In this document: positions 43,748-55,922 of the stretch, one piece after another
Numbering within the stretch: the first letter of the stretch is position 1
Layout of the letters: each line of letters starts with the position of its first letter
Source: an uncultured Ardenticatenia bacterium
Lineage (GTDB): Bacteria > Chloroflexota > Anaerolineae > 4572-78 > NAK82
Direction of reading: 5' to 3'
Length of the DNA: 64,000 bases
Assembly: GCA_937127125.1 (NCBI GenBank)
Contig: CAKZLO010000015.1
Span: forward strand, 1-64,000
Translations under genes and position numbers: made by a program
Notes under the pieces: generated by a model
Told to the model about the DNA's origin: nothing
The model's database searches: none
Seen by the model: only the letters and a program-made list of their open reading frames with translations

Positions 43748-44098
43748 TCAATATTCCAACAAGAAAGACAAACCATAGTGTGGCAAGGCGGCGATGCAAC
43801 GGTGGCCATCCGGAACATAGCGATGTCCCAACAGTCGAATAAGATTGATGGCCGTGTTACGCAGCGTGGCCAGGGCGCCAGCAATGATGCGGGCGTGTAA
43901 GCGATCTTAACCATAGGCCATATCGCGCATGTAGAACACGCCATTCTCAACGATCCAGTGGCCTCGCTGCATCTCGGCAATGTCCTGAGCAGTGACCGTT
44001 GTGGCAGTCAGGCTGCTGACCCAGCGATGTTCCTCGACTTGCCACTGGCACTCTGTCCACCGTTTGCGCCATCGTTGAATACGCCCACACAACCGCAC
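43748..44098 (-). pseudogene. Transposase remnant (ISAs1/IS4-like C-terminus)
   Basis: The minus strand encodes the end of a DDE transposase: IAEMQRGHWIVENGVFYMRD corresponds to the RGHWxIEN block, then MAYG, a TAA where the family has Glu or Gln, and DRLHARIIAGALATLRNTAI with a Leu-Leu-rich tail to a stop at 43750-43748. The N-terminal two thirds are missing, with an in-frame stop just above 44098. No terminal inverted repeats were identified. It is a dead insertion sequence. Confidence 0.7.
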
Positions 44099-44163
44099 AC
44101 TCGAACAACCCTATTATTCAAATGTTAGAACATTGAAAAGCCCTAACCCTCCAAAACTCGGGG

Positions 44164-44192
44164 TTGACAAATTAGAACATTTGTGCTATTAT
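44164..44192 (+). promoter_or_regulatory. Consensus sigma-70 promoter upstream of topoisomerase genes
   Basis: TTGACA at 44164-44169, 17-base spacer, TATTAT at 44187-44192. It would give a leader of about 215 bases to the gene at 44415. Confidence 0.65.
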
Positions 44193-44380
44193 AAACAATG
44201 GAGTTACAGTTCCAGAAAGGATTCGCTGCTGCCTTACGGCGAAATATAACTGCCAGCAAGATCGTCATCGGGTTGACTTGTGCTACGGAGGAGGGCGTTC
44301 TATGTGCTGCTGCCCAACTTACAACACCATATATGGCACTTATAACGAAGTCAACCACAAGATACACAGAAGTGCACAGG

Positions 44381-44409
44381 TTGCGTCGGCATAGGAATGC
44401 CACTATGAT
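44381..44409 (+). promoter_or_regulatory. Second promoter just before topoisomerase B gene
   Basis: TTGCGT at 44381-44386, 17-base spacer, TATGAT at 44404-44409. The ATG at 44415 follows after only 5 bases, so a transcript from here would be leaderless or start at the later GTG at 44466. Confidence 0.45.
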
Positions 44410-44414
44410 AAGAT

Positions 44415-46613
44415 ATGGCTCGCAGCAGTAAGCGAGGAGCTTTCCTGACTCAGAGGATGTTCACAGTGACACCTAAAACCCCAACCTATACAGCGGATGA
44501 TATCGCACAATTGAAAGGTCTGGAAGCGGTGCGTCGGCTGCCCGGCATGTACATCGGAGATAATGCCGCTTACGGTCTGCACCACATCTTGCTCGAGGTG
44601 GTGGACAACGCCGTGGACGAGGCAATGGCCGGTTACTGCGACCACATCACAGTCACCATCCACAAGGACGGATCAGTGAGCGTGGTGGACAACGGGCGTG
44701 GTATCCCAGTGGAAATCAAGCCAGAGAAGGGAAAATCGGCGTTAACCCTGGCATTGACTGAGCTGCATACCGGCGGAAAGTTCGAGGGCAGTCGCGGCGG
44801 CTATCTCTCCGGCTCGGGCGGTCTGCACGGCATCGGGGTCAAAGCGACCAATGGTTATTCGGAGTGGCTGGAAGTGCGCGTCAGACGCGACGGGGTCATC
44901 TACCGTCAGCGCTTCGAAAACGGCGGTGAGCCGGTGACCGAGGTGGAAATCTTGCATCCTCGCACAGGTGAGCGCATCGGGGTCGTCGGCGAGCGGGGAG
45001 CTGCCACAGCCATCAAAGCAGCAGCGGACCGCGGCATCGGCACCGGCACCGAGGTGATCTTTCGCCCCAAGCGTGAGTGGTTCTCTCCGGCGATGGAATG
45101 GCCGCAACCGGATCAGTACGTACCGTGGGATTTCACGCGGCTGGCCACACGGTTTCAGCAGATGGCCGCCTTGAACCCCAAGCTCACCATCGAGTTCGTT
45201 GACCAGCGCGGCAAGAAACCGGTGTCGCGCACATTCTGCTATTCCAATGGCCTGCGCGACTATCTCGCCTTTCTCACAGAGGGGCAAGAGCTCCTATTCG
45301 ATGCGCCCGTTATCTTTTCTGGGCAGGGTAACAACAACGGCGGGACGATCTCCGTGGAAGTGGCGATGCAATACACCACCAGCGATGAGACGCAAATCTA
45401 CTCGTTCGTCAATTCGATCTACACGCCCCACGGCGGCACCAGCGTCTCCGGATTTCAGGCCGGTCTCACCAAGGCGCTCAATCAGTTTGCTCAGGGCCTC
45501 AAGGACAAAGATCTCAAGTCGACCACCATCAAGGGCGAGGACACATTGCTGGGTTTGACCGCTGTGGTCAACGTGCGGATGAGCGACACTCCCACCTTCA
45601 GCTCGCAGACCAAGGAGTCGCTCACATCGCCGGAGGTGCAGGGCGTCGTGATGAGCATCACCTACGATAACCTGCTCACCATCTTCAACAAGAAGCCAGC
45701 GATCGGTCGTGCCATCGTGCGTCAGTGCGTTGCGGCACAAAAAGGGCGTGAGGCCGCCAAACAAGCACGCAAGCTGGTGATGCGTCGTTCCGCACTCGAG
45801 GTGCCGGAAGCAGGTATCTTGGGCAAACTGGCCGACGTGACCAAGGGTACTCCCACTGAGCACACCATTTTGTACATCGTCGAGGGAGACTCGGCCGGCG
45901 GGTCATGCAAGCAAGCCCGTGACCGACGCTACCACGCCATCCTGCCCCTGCGCGGCAAGCCGCTCAACACCTACACGCCCAAAATCAATCGCGTCCTGTC
46001 CAATGCCGAGATCAAAGCGATCGTCGCAGCGATCGGCGCTGGCGTGGGCAGCGATTTTCAGCTCGACGAAATGCGATATGGTGGTGTGGCCATCCTGACC
46101 GACGCCGACCACGACGGGCATCACATCAAGACCTTGCTGCTCTCCTTTTTCTGGAAATACATGCGCCCGCTGGTCGAGGCGGGTCGCCTCTACGTCGCCG
46201 AGGCACCGCTCTACCTTATCCGTGAGAAGTCCGGTAAGCAGCGCAGCGCCTATGCCTACGACGACGAGGAACGCGACCGCATCATCGCCACCTTCGGCGG
46301 CCCAAACAAGGTCACAGTGCAGCGCTACAAGGGCCTGGGCGAGATGAACCCAGAGCAGCTCAAGGAGACCGTCTTTGCGCTCAATCATGAGGGTGACAAC
46401 CCGGTACTGAACAGGCACCTGGTGCGATTCGAGGTGGACGACGTGCATCACCTCAACACCGCCATGAATGTGTTGATGGGCAGCCTGGCGACGCGACGTA
46501 AGCATTGGCTATTCACGCGTTGGGAACATGGCGCCGAGGTGGCGGACGAATTCAAGACAGTCGGCGAGGAGAACGGCGAACTGATCTTGGAAGAGGAAGA
46601 GGTAGAGGAGTAA
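44415..46613 (+). CDS. parE: Type IIA DNA topoisomerase subunit B (GyrB/ParE)
   Basis: A 732-residue ATPase subunit. The GHKL site shows LLEVVDNAVDEAMAGY and VVDNGRGIPVEIKPEKGK, then GSGGLHGIGVKATNGYSEW; the TOPRIM domain has IVEGDSAGGSCKQARDR and TDADHDGHHI. The protein is cytoplasmic and wraps DNA with the A subunit encoded seven bases later. The partner lacks a clear GyrA box, so topoisomerase IV is favoured, but gyrase is possible. A GTG at 44466, with CAGAGG 9 bases before it, is an alternative start that removes 17 unlike residues. Confidence 0.88.
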   Translation: MARSSKRGAFLTQRMFTVTPKTPTYTADDIAQLKGLEAVRRLPGMYIGDNAAYGLHHILLEVVDNAVDEAMAGYCDHITVTIHKDGSVSVVDNGRGIPVEIKPEKGKSALTLALTELHTGGKFEGSRGGYLSGSGGLHGIGVKATNGYSEWLEVRVRRDGVIYRQRFENGGEPVTEVEILHPRTGERIGVVGERGAATAIKAAADRGIGTGTEVIFRPKREWFSPAMEWPQPDQYVPWDFTRLATRFQQMAALNPKLTIEFVDQRGKKPVSRTFCYSNGLRDYLAFLTEGQELLFDAPVIFSGQGNNNGGTISVEVAMQYTTSDETQIYSFVNSIYTPHGGTSVSGFQAGLTKALNQFAQGLKDKDLKSTTIKGEDTLLGLTAVVNVRMSDTPTFSSQTKESLTSPEVQGVVMSITYDNLLTIFNKKPAIGRAIVRQCVAAQKGREAAKQARKLVMRRSALEVPEAGILGKLADVTKGTPTEHTILYIVEGDSAGGSCKQARDRRYHAILPLRGKPLNTYTPKINRVLSNAEIKAIVAAIGAGVGSDFQLDEMRYGGVAILTDADHDGHHIKTLLLSFFWKYMRPLVEAGRLYVAEAPLYLIREKSGKQRSAYAYDDEERDRIIATFGGPNKVTVQRYKGLGEMNPEQLKETVFALNHEGDNPVLNRHLVRFEVDDVHHLNTAMNVLMGSLATRRKHWLFTRWEHGAEVADEFKTVGEENGELILEEEEVEE

Positions 46614-46619
46614 TTCTCA

Positions 46620-49133
<2,514 letters not shown>

Positions 49134-49166
49134 ACGCCACCCATTCGCCATAGTCCCATCCCGCTG

Positions 49167-49175
49167 TGGTATAAT
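49167..49175 (+). promoter_or_regulatory. Extended -10 promoter for leaderless dnaE
   Basis: TGGTATAAT at 49167-49175 is a perfect extended -10 box. The dnaE ATG comes only 9 bases later, so transcription should start within about 3 bases of the start codon. No ribosome site is present. Confidence 0.55.
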
Positions 49176-49184
49176 GGCGCTGCT

Positions 49185-52100
49185 ATGAACAACTTCGTAC
49201 ACCTTCATGTACACAGCGAGTACTCCCTGTTGGACGGTCTGGCACGCATCAAGGATCTCGTCAGCTGCGCCAACGCCATGGGAATGCCTGCTCTGGCACT
49301 CACCGATCATGGGGCGATGTATGGGGCGCTGGAGTTCTATCGCACTGCCCAGAGTCGTGGTATTAAACCCATCATCGGATTGGAAACCTACCTGACTCCG
49401 CTGGGGCGGCGTATGAGCGATCGGGAAGCGAATGTCGACGACAAGCGTTTCCACCTGCTCCTGCTGGCCCAGAACAACACGGGCTACCAGAACCTTCTAA
49501 AAATCGCCTCAGCATCTCAGCTGGAAGGTTTCTACTATCGCCCTCGCATCGACCGCGAGTTCCTGGCCGATCACAACGAGGGCTTGATAGCGACTACCGG
49601 CTGTGGCTCCGGAGAAATCCCACGCCTGCTGATACAGGGTGAGGAGGAAAAGGCATACAAGCGCCTGAAATGGTGGGTGGACGTCTTCGGACGCGATCGT
49701 TTCTTGATCGAATTGCAGGAGCACAGCATCCCCGAGCTGACCGCTGCGAACCGCCAGATGATAGAGTGGGCGCGGAAACTCGGCCTGCGCCTGATCGCCA
49801 CCAACGACGTGCATTACATCAAACAAAGCGATGCGCGCTACCACGACGTGCTCTTGTGCGTGCAGACGGGCGAGCTGGTCAACCAGCAAAACCGCATGCG
49901 CATGAGCGATGACAGCTATTACATGAAGAGCTATGCGGAAATGGCCGCCATCTTCGGCGAGCTGCCGGAGAGTCTCACCAACACACTGGTCGTGGCCGAG
50001 ATGTGCGAGCTCGATCTGACCCCACAGGGCTATCACCTGCCCCCGTTCCACGTACCAGAGGGATACGATCCGGCCAGCTTTCTGCGCCATCTGGTGGAGG
50101 AGGGCCTTCTCAGGCGCTATGGCGAACGCGCCGGCGACTCTCAGATTCAGGCGCGCAAGGAGCACGAGCTGAAGGTCATCCACGATATGGGCTTCGACAC
50201 CTACTTCTTGATCGTGTGGGACTTGTGCGAGTTCGCCCGTCGCCGCAATATCTGGTGGAACGTGCGCGGTTCTGGCGCTGGCAGTCTGGTCGCGTACGCC
50301 ATTGGCATCACCAATCTGGACCCGCTGGCCAACAATTTGCTCTTCGAACGCTTTTTGAACCCGGGTCGGGTGAGCATGCCCGACATCGACCTGGACTTTC
50401 CAGATGACCAGCGCGACCAGCTCATCAATTACGTTGTGGAAAAGTATGGCCAACAAAACGTGGCCCAGATCATCACCTTCGGTACCTTGGGGGCGCGTGC
50501 CTCAGTCCGTGACGTCGGACGCGCAATGGACATCCCCCTGCCAGAGGTCGATCGCATCGCGCGCATGATCCCCGGTGGTCCTAAGGTCAAAATCAGCGAC
50601 GCGCTGGAGCTCTCCCCCGAGCTCAGGACGCTCTACGAGAGCACGGACTACATCCGCGAACTGCTCGACACAGCCATGCATCTGGAGGGTCTGGCGCGCC
50701 ATACCAGCACCCACGCCGCCGGCGTGATCATCTCTGACCGTCCGCTAGTCGAATACACCCCGCTTCACCGCCCCACCAAGGAGGGCGAGACCGGCATTGT
50801 CACCCAGTATGAAATGGAAGTGCTCGAGTCGATCGGCCTGCTCAAGGTCGACTTCCTGGGCCTCTCGACGTTGACGGTGATGCGCCGGGCGTGTGAACTG
50901 ATCGAAGCACGCTATGGCGTCAAGCTCGACTTGTCCAACATCCCCGTTGACGACCCCAAGGCATTTGAGCTGCTTAGCAGTGGCCACGTGACCGGCATCT
51001 TTCAGGTGGAATCGGCCGGCATGCGACGTGTGCTCACCACGATGAAGCCAACCAAGTTCGAGCACATCGTCGCCACTATCAGTCTCTACCGTCCCGGCCC
51101 GATGGAGTACATCGACGACTACATCGATCGCATGCACGGACGCAAGCCGGTGGAGTATCATCACCCTGCCCTGGAGCCGATCCTGGCCGAAACGTATGGG
51201 ATCATCGTCTACCAGGAACAGATCATCCAGATCGCTTCGCAGCTCTCGGGATATACCCCGGGCGAAGCCGACCTGATGCGCCGCGCGGTAGGCAAGAAAA
51301 AAGAGGAAGAGCTGCGCAAACACCGCGAGAAGTTCATCCGCGGCGCGATGGAACGAGGCATTCCTGAAGATGCAGCGGGACGCATTTTCGACGACATTGA
51401 GTATTTCGCCAATTACGGCTTCAACAAGGCGCATGCCGCGGATTATGCAGTTATCACCTGTCAGACGGCCTATTTAAAGGCGCACTACCCCGTGGAGTAC
51501 ATGACGGCGCTGCTGACGGTGGAACGCCACAATATAGCGAAGGTGGGTGTCCTGATCAGCGAGTGTCGCGCGATGGGGATTCAAGTGCTGCCGCCCGACA
51601 TTAATGCGAGCGATACCCTTTTCACCATTGAGGACACTCCCTCTGGGCCAGCCATCCGCTTCGGGTTAGGGGCGGTGAAGAACGTTGGCGAGGGCGCCAT
51701 CGAGATTATCTTGCAGGAGCGTGCCCGCGGCGGCCCGTTCACGAGCATCGATGACTTCTGCCGTCGTGTGGATTTGCGTCAAGTTAACCGTCGTGCGCTG
51801 GAAAGCCTGATCCGCGTGGGTGCCCTGCGTGCTTTTGGACAGCGCGCGCAGCTGCTTGCTATTGTGGATCGCATGATGAGCCTTTCCGCTCAAACCCACC
51901 AGGCCGCGGCAGCAGGTCAGCTGAGCATGTTCGACTTAGGAGGCTTCAGCGCTCCCAACACTGGCTCAATCCTCTACCCCTTGCCCGAGGTCGAGGAGGT
52001 CTCGCGGCGCGAGATTCTGAATTGGGAAAAGGAGCTGGTGGGCGTTTACGTCTCTGAGCACCCGATGCAACCGATCATGACCAAATTGCGCGACGTGGTT

Positions 52101-52724
52101 ACCTGCTTTTTGAGCGAGATCGACGAGAGCCTGATCGGCCACAAGGTCACCGTGGTCGGGATGGTTAACTGGGTGCGCCAGGTTTACACCAAAAATAATA
52201 AAACCATGGCGTTCGTCGAGCTCGAGGACGCCCAGGGCACCATCGAGGTGGTAGTCTTCACCAAGCTATATGAGCAGACGCGTGCGCTGTGGCGTGAGGG
52301 AGAGGTGGTCAGTGTGTACGGCACAGTGGACAACAAGGATGGTCAAGGCCTAAAGATCGTTTGCGAAGCGGTGAACAACGAAATCATCCAGGTGCGTCCA
52401 TCAGAAACAGCTCTGCCGAGCTATGAACCCGCCCATGCAGCGTCCACAGCGGAAGCAACCACGCCATGCCATCTCCAGATCACCATCCCGCGCACCCAAG
52501 ACGCCGCGCGCGATCGTCAGCGCGTGCGCGAGGTCTTCGACATCCTGACATCGTTCACAGGGCAAGATCGCTTCAGCCTCTGTATTCAGGACGGCGAGGG
52601 ATTGGTGCTGTACGAATTCCCGGAGCATCGCACATGCAATTGTGTGGAATTGCAGCAAAAGCTGATCCAACTGCTGGGTGCCACCGCTGTGCGAGTGTTG
52701 CCACCACCCGGCGAGGGCAGCTGA
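49185..52724 (+). CDS. dnaE: DNA polymerase III alpha subunit
   Basis: An 1179-residue replicative polymerase. The PHP domain opens [13 protein letters not shown], the palm contains [16 protein letters not shown] with its catalytic aspartates, and [18 protein letters not shown] and [12 protein letters not shown] are conserved C-family blocks. A helix-hairpin-helix and an OB-fold ([16 protein letters not shown]) follow. It synthesises the chromosome with clamp and clamp loader. The final 120 residues look like a small extra domain. Its transcript appears to be leaderless. Confidence 0.97.
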   Translation: MNNFVHLHVHSEYSLLDGLARIKDLVSCANAMGMPALALTDHGAMYGALEFYRTAQSRGIKPIIGLETYLTPLGRRMSDREANVDDKRFHLLLLAQNNTGYQNLLKIASASQLEGFYYRPRIDREFLADHNEGLIATTGCGSGEIPRLLIQGEEEKAYKRLKWWVDVFGRDRFLIELQEHSIPELTAANRQMIEWARKLGLRLIATNDVHYIKQSDARYHDVLLCVQTGELVNQQNRMRMSDDSYYMKSYAEMAAIFGELPESLTNTLVVAEMCELDLTPQGYHLPPFHVPEGYDPASFLRHLVEEGLLRRYGERAGDSQIQARKEHELKVIHDMGFDTYFLIVWDLCEFARRRNIWWNVRGSGAGSLVAYAIGITNLDPLANNLLFERFLNPGRVSMPDIDLDFPDDQRDQLINYVVEKYGQQNVAQIITFGTLGARASVRDVGRAMDIPLPEVDRIARMIPGGPKVKISDALELSPELRTLYESTDYIRELLDTAMHLEGLARHTSTHAAGVIISDRPLVEYTPLHRPTKEGETGIVTQYEMEVLESIGLLKVDFLGLSTLTVMRRACELIEARYGVKLDLSNIPVDDPKAFELLSSGHVTGIFQVESAGMRRVLTTMKPTKFEHIVATISLYRPGPMEYIDDYIDRMHGRKPVEYHHPALEPILAETYGIIVYQEQIIQIASQLSGYTPGEADLMRRAVGKKKEEELRKHREKFIRGAMERGIPEDAAGRIFDDIEYFANYGFNKAHAADYAVITCQTAYLKAHYPVEYMTALLTVERHNIAKVGVLISECRAMGIQVLPPDINASDTLFTIEDTPSGPAIRFGLGAVKNVGEGAIEIILQERARGGPFTSIDDFCRRVDLRQVNRRALESLIRVGALRAFGQRAQLLAIVDRMMSLSAQTHQAAAAGQLSMFDLGGFSAPNTGSILYPLPEVEEVSRREILNWEKELVGVYVSEHPMQPIMTKLRDVVTCFLSEIDESLIGHKVTVVGMVNWVRQVYTKNNKTMAFVELEDAQGTIEVVVFTKLYEQTRALWREGEVVSVYGTVDNKDGQGLKIVCEAVNNEIIQVRPSETALPSYEPAHAASTAEATTPCHLQITIPRTQDAARDRQRVREVFDILTSFTGQDRFSLCIQDGEGLVLYEFPEHRTCNCVELQQKLIQLLGATAVRVLPPPGEGS

Positions 52725-52775
52725 CCCAATAGGATATGTCCATTGGTGTAGACGACGGCGCCTTGGCCTTAAACC

Positions 52776-55124
52776 CTACAGCGCGACAAGCCCATGCCCG
52801 GGGCGCGGACGCCGCGATACATACGCAGTGACCAGTACAGTCGCTACTACCCCGACCAGCGTCACCCCAGTGATGAGGATGCCCAGCTGCACACTGACAG
52901 GCGCATACCACACGCGTACCCGATGCTGGCCAGCCGGGATCGGGATGCCACGTAGTGCCCCGTTGGTGGTCACTATAGGCGCAGCGCGCCCGTCCACGCT
53001 GGCGTGCCAGCCGGGATAGTCCATTTCGCTCAACACCAGCAACCCATCGGCAGCCACCTTTACGTCCAGCTCAAGCACTTCGGCGGAGAAAAGGGTGACC
53101 TGTGCATAGGAGCCTTCCACCGGTTGTGAAGGCAGCATCACCTCCAACGGACGCGCGACCACAGCTGCCTGGCGCAGATCGAAGGTGTCCTGGCCGACGC
53201 GTTGCAAGGCGGCAGCACGCTCCCCCACCACTTCCACCTGGTGCACCACCCAGGCGCGTGGGAAAGGGTCAGTCACGGCATAGAGATACTCCGCTTGTTC
53301 CTCTCCCGCAGGTGGCGTTGCGGGGAACAATCGGTGCAGTCCAGGGCTCTCCAGATCCCGGTCGCTCAACACATAGTGCACATTGAGCAGCTGCCAGCGT
53401 CGCCACTCCGGCACAATCGCCTGGAACTCCTCCCACGCCGCGAGGTGCAACGGGCTATTGCCCGTGATGTCTTGGAATTCGTACACCGCCGCTGCACCTG
53501 GCCCTTGAGGCAGCAGACCACCACTCGCAATGCGCACCGGCGTGGGATGCTGCGCCAGCTGCCGCTGAAGTTCTGTGATCATCGGCGTTGGCGTGAACCA
53601 CTCCGCCGACGGCCTCAGGTTAAAACGCCAGTTGATGGTGAACAGGTTGAAAGCGACCCAGCCAGCCAACAGCACCATGCCCCACGGCCGGGCCAGATAA
53701 CGGCGCGAGCGCAGCGCCAACAGCAGTAAGCTGACTCCCAGGATGAGCAACGCGAAGATGTGATGGCGCAGCACCCCGGCGAACAGATCGCGCTGTTCGG
53801 TCGCCAATGAACCATAAATGAAGAGAAACGCAATGCCCAGCGCTGCAAGAAAGACATAGCGCGCGGCACGCTCAAAGCGTCCCATAAGGACACGTCGTGC
53901 CCGGTCGAGCGGCGCCGTGAGCGCCAACGCGCCATAACTGCTCAACATCGCGGCGCACAACGCATAGATCACATAGGCTCGCTCCTGGTGGCGCACCCAG
54001 GCGAATCCAGGCGCCACCAGGTAAAAAAGGGCATAGAGAAAGGTGTTACCCCCGAAGGAAAGCAGCAGCGCCAACGCTCCCAGGACACTCCAAAAGATGA
54101 TCGAACGACGCGGACGGCCGATGGCCCAGGCGAGCGCGATCAGCACCAGGGGTAAAATACCCACATACTGCGGCGATCCACCCAGGTAACCCGGATAGAT
54201 CAGCGCTACAAACTCGTGTAAGGGCAGTCCAAAGCTGACCTCTTGGTAGCTCATAGCCGCGCGCGGCGAATGCGCGATGAATTCAACGGTGGGCAACCAC
54301 TGGACAGCCCCGAGCAGCAGCGCAAGCACCAGAGCGATGACGAATCGACTCAGCGCACGCAGCCAGAAACGCACCACCGGCGTGCCATCCGATTGGCGTG
54401 CGATGGCAACTCGCCAGACATAGAAAGCGAGCACAGTGTAGAAGAGATACATCCACGTCTGCGGGTGTCCAGCCAACAACGCCAGGCACAATGTCAGGGC
54501 GCCCCAGATCAGAGGCATTGCGGCGGCGCGCCAGCTGGCGCCTTGTCGTGCTGCCAGATTGTCCACCGCCAGCAGTGCCCACGGCAGCCAAGCACTCACC
54601 TCGAGGATGGTCACCTGTTGCACCGGGAAGCTGGTGAGATAACCGCTGAAGGTGAAGACCAACGCGGCCACTGCACCGGCACACCGTGCCCTGCGCATGG
54701 GAGCCTGCCCATCTGTGCGCGCCAGTCGTCGGCCGAGCCAGTAAGTGCCCACCGCGGCCCACACAAAATGCAGGATCAACTGCCATTCCAGCGCGCGCGG
54801 TGAAAAGTCTGCACCGGCCGCCGTAAGCAGCAACGCCTGAAGCAACTGCGGCGGGTAAAGAGCACCTGCCTGGATGTCGGCCATAAGGGGTTGGCCGCCG
54901 TACCAGTATGGATTCCAGAGAGGCAACCGGCCGGTGGCCAGCGTCCGCGCAGCCAGAGCACGCAGCGGATAGTACTGCCCCAGAAAGTCACCTGCTGCGA
55001 TGCTCATTGCATCGGCGGGATTGGGTGTCACAACGCGCCAGAAGAAGAGAAAGGGTGACAGTGCCAGGCAGACTACGAGGATGACTTCTGGCCACTGACG
55101 TCGCAACGCGTTCCACCATCCCAT
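52776..55124 (-). CDS. YfhO-like multi-spanning membrane protein
   Basis: A 782-residue protein with about twelve membrane segments and a large C-terminal outer domain. The N-terminal region SPFLFFWRVVTPNPADAM and PYWYGGQPLMADIQAGALYPP is typical of YfhO/GT-C-like membrane proteins, which are suspected glycosyltransferases. The last membrane segment is at ILITGVTLVGVVATVLVTAY. I chose the ATG at 55124 because an extended -10 box (55132-55140) lies 7 bases before it. Upstream in-frame starts would lie inside the promoter. The donor and acceptor are unknown. Confidence 0.82.
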   Translation of the reverse strand: MGWWNALRRQWPEVILVVCLALSPFLFFWRVVTPNPADAMSIAAGDFLGQYYPLRALAARTLATGRLPLWNPYWYGGQPLMADIQAGALYPPQLLQALLLTAAGADFSPRALEWQLILHFVWAAVGTYWLGRRLARTDGQAPMRRARCAGAVAALVFTFSGYLTSFPVQQVTILEVSAWLPWALLAVDNLAARQGASWRAAAMPLIWGALTLCLALLAGHPQTWMYLFYTVLAFYVWRVAIARQSDGTPVVRFWLRALSRFVIALVLALLLGAVQWLPTVEFIAHSPRAAMSYQEVSFGLPLHEFVALIYPGYLGGSPQYVGILPLVLIALAWAIGRPRRSIIFWSVLGALALLLSFGGNTFLYALFYLVAPGFAWVRHQERAYVIYALCAAMLSSYGALALTAPLDRARRVLMGRFERAARYVFLAALGIAFLFIYGSLATEQRDLFAGVLRHHIFALLILGVSLLLLALRSRRYLARPWGMVLLAGWVAFNLFTINWRFNLRPSAEWFTPTPMITELQRQLAQHPTPVRIASGGLLPQGPGAAAVYEFQDITGNSPLHLAAWEEFQAIVPEWRRWQLLNVHYVLSDRDLESPGLHRLFPATPPAGEEQAEYLYAVTDPFPRAWVVHQVEVVGERAAALQRVGQDTFDLRQAAVVARPLEVMLPSQPVEGSYAQVTLFSAEVLELDVKVAADGLLVLSEMDYPGWHASVDGRAAPIVTTNGALRGIPIPAGQHRVRVWYAPVSVQLGILITGVTLVGVVATVLVTAYVSRRPRPGHGLVAL

Positions 55125-55131
55125 ACAAGAC

Positions 55132-55140
55132 ATTCTACCA
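55132..55140 (-). promoter_or_regulatory. Extended -10 promoter for YfhO-like gene
   Basis: On the minus strand TGGTAGAAT (55140-55132) is an extended -10 box. The ATG at 55124 lies 7 bases downstream, so the mRNA would be leaderless. Confidence 0.45.
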
Positions 55141-55153
55141 TCTTGGGGCACGC

Positions 55154-55182
55154 TTGCATATTTTTAGGGAATAGGGTAGAAT
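55154..55182 (+). promoter_or_regulatory. Candidate promoter of greA leader
   Basis: TTGCAT at 55154-55159, 17-base spacer, TAGAAT at 55177-55182. The transcript would begin near the hairpin at 55191-55211 and have a leader of about 190 bases before greA. Confidence 0.4.
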
Positions 55183-55190
55183 AAAGTCTT

Positions 55191-55211
55191 GAGACGCGTG
55201 GTACCCGTCTC
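55191..55211 (+). terminator. Leader hairpin upstream of greA
   Basis: GAGACG at 55191-55196 pairs with CGTCTC at 55206-55211 around a 9-base loop, followed by CTTTTCTTAT. It looks like a weak early terminator at the very start of the presumed greA leader. Confidence 0.35.
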
Positions 55212-55382
55212 CTTTTCTTATCCTATCGGGCGTCTTGGCAGTCGGCAGCGCTCCCAATGTTAGAGCGACTATTCTGCGCGGCTGCCCTTCGTATTTGCAG
55301 GTACCTGTAAGCTAATTGCTCAGCAACGATCGGGGCGTACTGGTACGCGTGAACTCTTTGTAATACGCTGTAGGATCGCACT

Positions 55383-55853
55383 ATGTCAGAAAAACAGGTG
55401 TTCTTGACGCGAGAGGGCTTGAGGAAGCTTGAGGAAGAGTTGCGCTATCTGGAGGATGAAAGGCGCAGCCAGGTGGCGAGCCGCATTCAGGCGGCAAAAG
55501 AAGAGGGCGACATCACCGAAAACGCCGAATACGATGATGCCAAGCACGAACAGGCTTTTGTCGAGGGTCGCATCCTGACGCTGCGCAATATGATCAGAAA
55601 CGCTGTTCTGATCGAGGAAGAAGGTCCTTCGGACGTGGTGCGGCTGGGTTCCCGGGTCACCGTGTTAGAAGAAGGTGCTACGCAACCGGAGGTCTATACC
55701 ATTGTGGGCTCCGCTGAAGCAGATCCCTCCAACGGACGCATCTCCAACGAATCGCCCATCGGACGTGCACTGATGGGGCAACAGGTGAACGCCACCGTTA
55801 CCTATATGGCGCCAGTGGGCAAAATTCGCATCAAGATCCTCGACATCAGGTGA
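55383..55853 (+). CDS. greA: Transcription elongation factor GreA
   Basis: A 156-residue factor with the normal two-part layout. An N-terminal coiled coil (about 1-75) carries the acidic tip residues in KEEGDITENAEYDDAKHEQ, and the C-terminal FKBP-like domain ends SPIGRALMGQQVNATVTYMA. It binds the secondary channel of RNA polymerase and stimulates cleavage of backtracked RNA. TAGGAT lies 6 bases before the ATG, so one transcript may be leaderless. lysS follows after about 70 bases. Confidence 0.96.
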   Translation: MSEKQVFLTREGLRKLEEELRYLEDERRSQVASRIQAAKEEGDITENAEYDDAKHEQAFVEGRILTLRNMIRNAVLIEEEGPSDVVRLGSRVTVLEEGATQPEVYTIVGSAEADPSNGRISNESPIGRALMGQQVNATVTYMAPVGKIRIKILDIR

Positions 55854-55922
55854 TCCCACAGTTTCCTTGGCATCCCCAAGGTGAAAAGCCAACGACCTCA
55901 CATACATAAAAGGGAACCGGCC

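Noticed and set aside
44198-44431. A 77-codon plus-strand open frame before the topoisomerase gene.
   Set aside because: It overlaps the promoters, has no family pattern and no ribosome site.
55191-55220. GTGGTACC followed by CGTCTCCTTTT as a T-box riboswitch before greA-lysS.
   Set aside because: The leader starts right here, so there is no room for stem I with a specifier loop, and the antiterminator bulge does not match.
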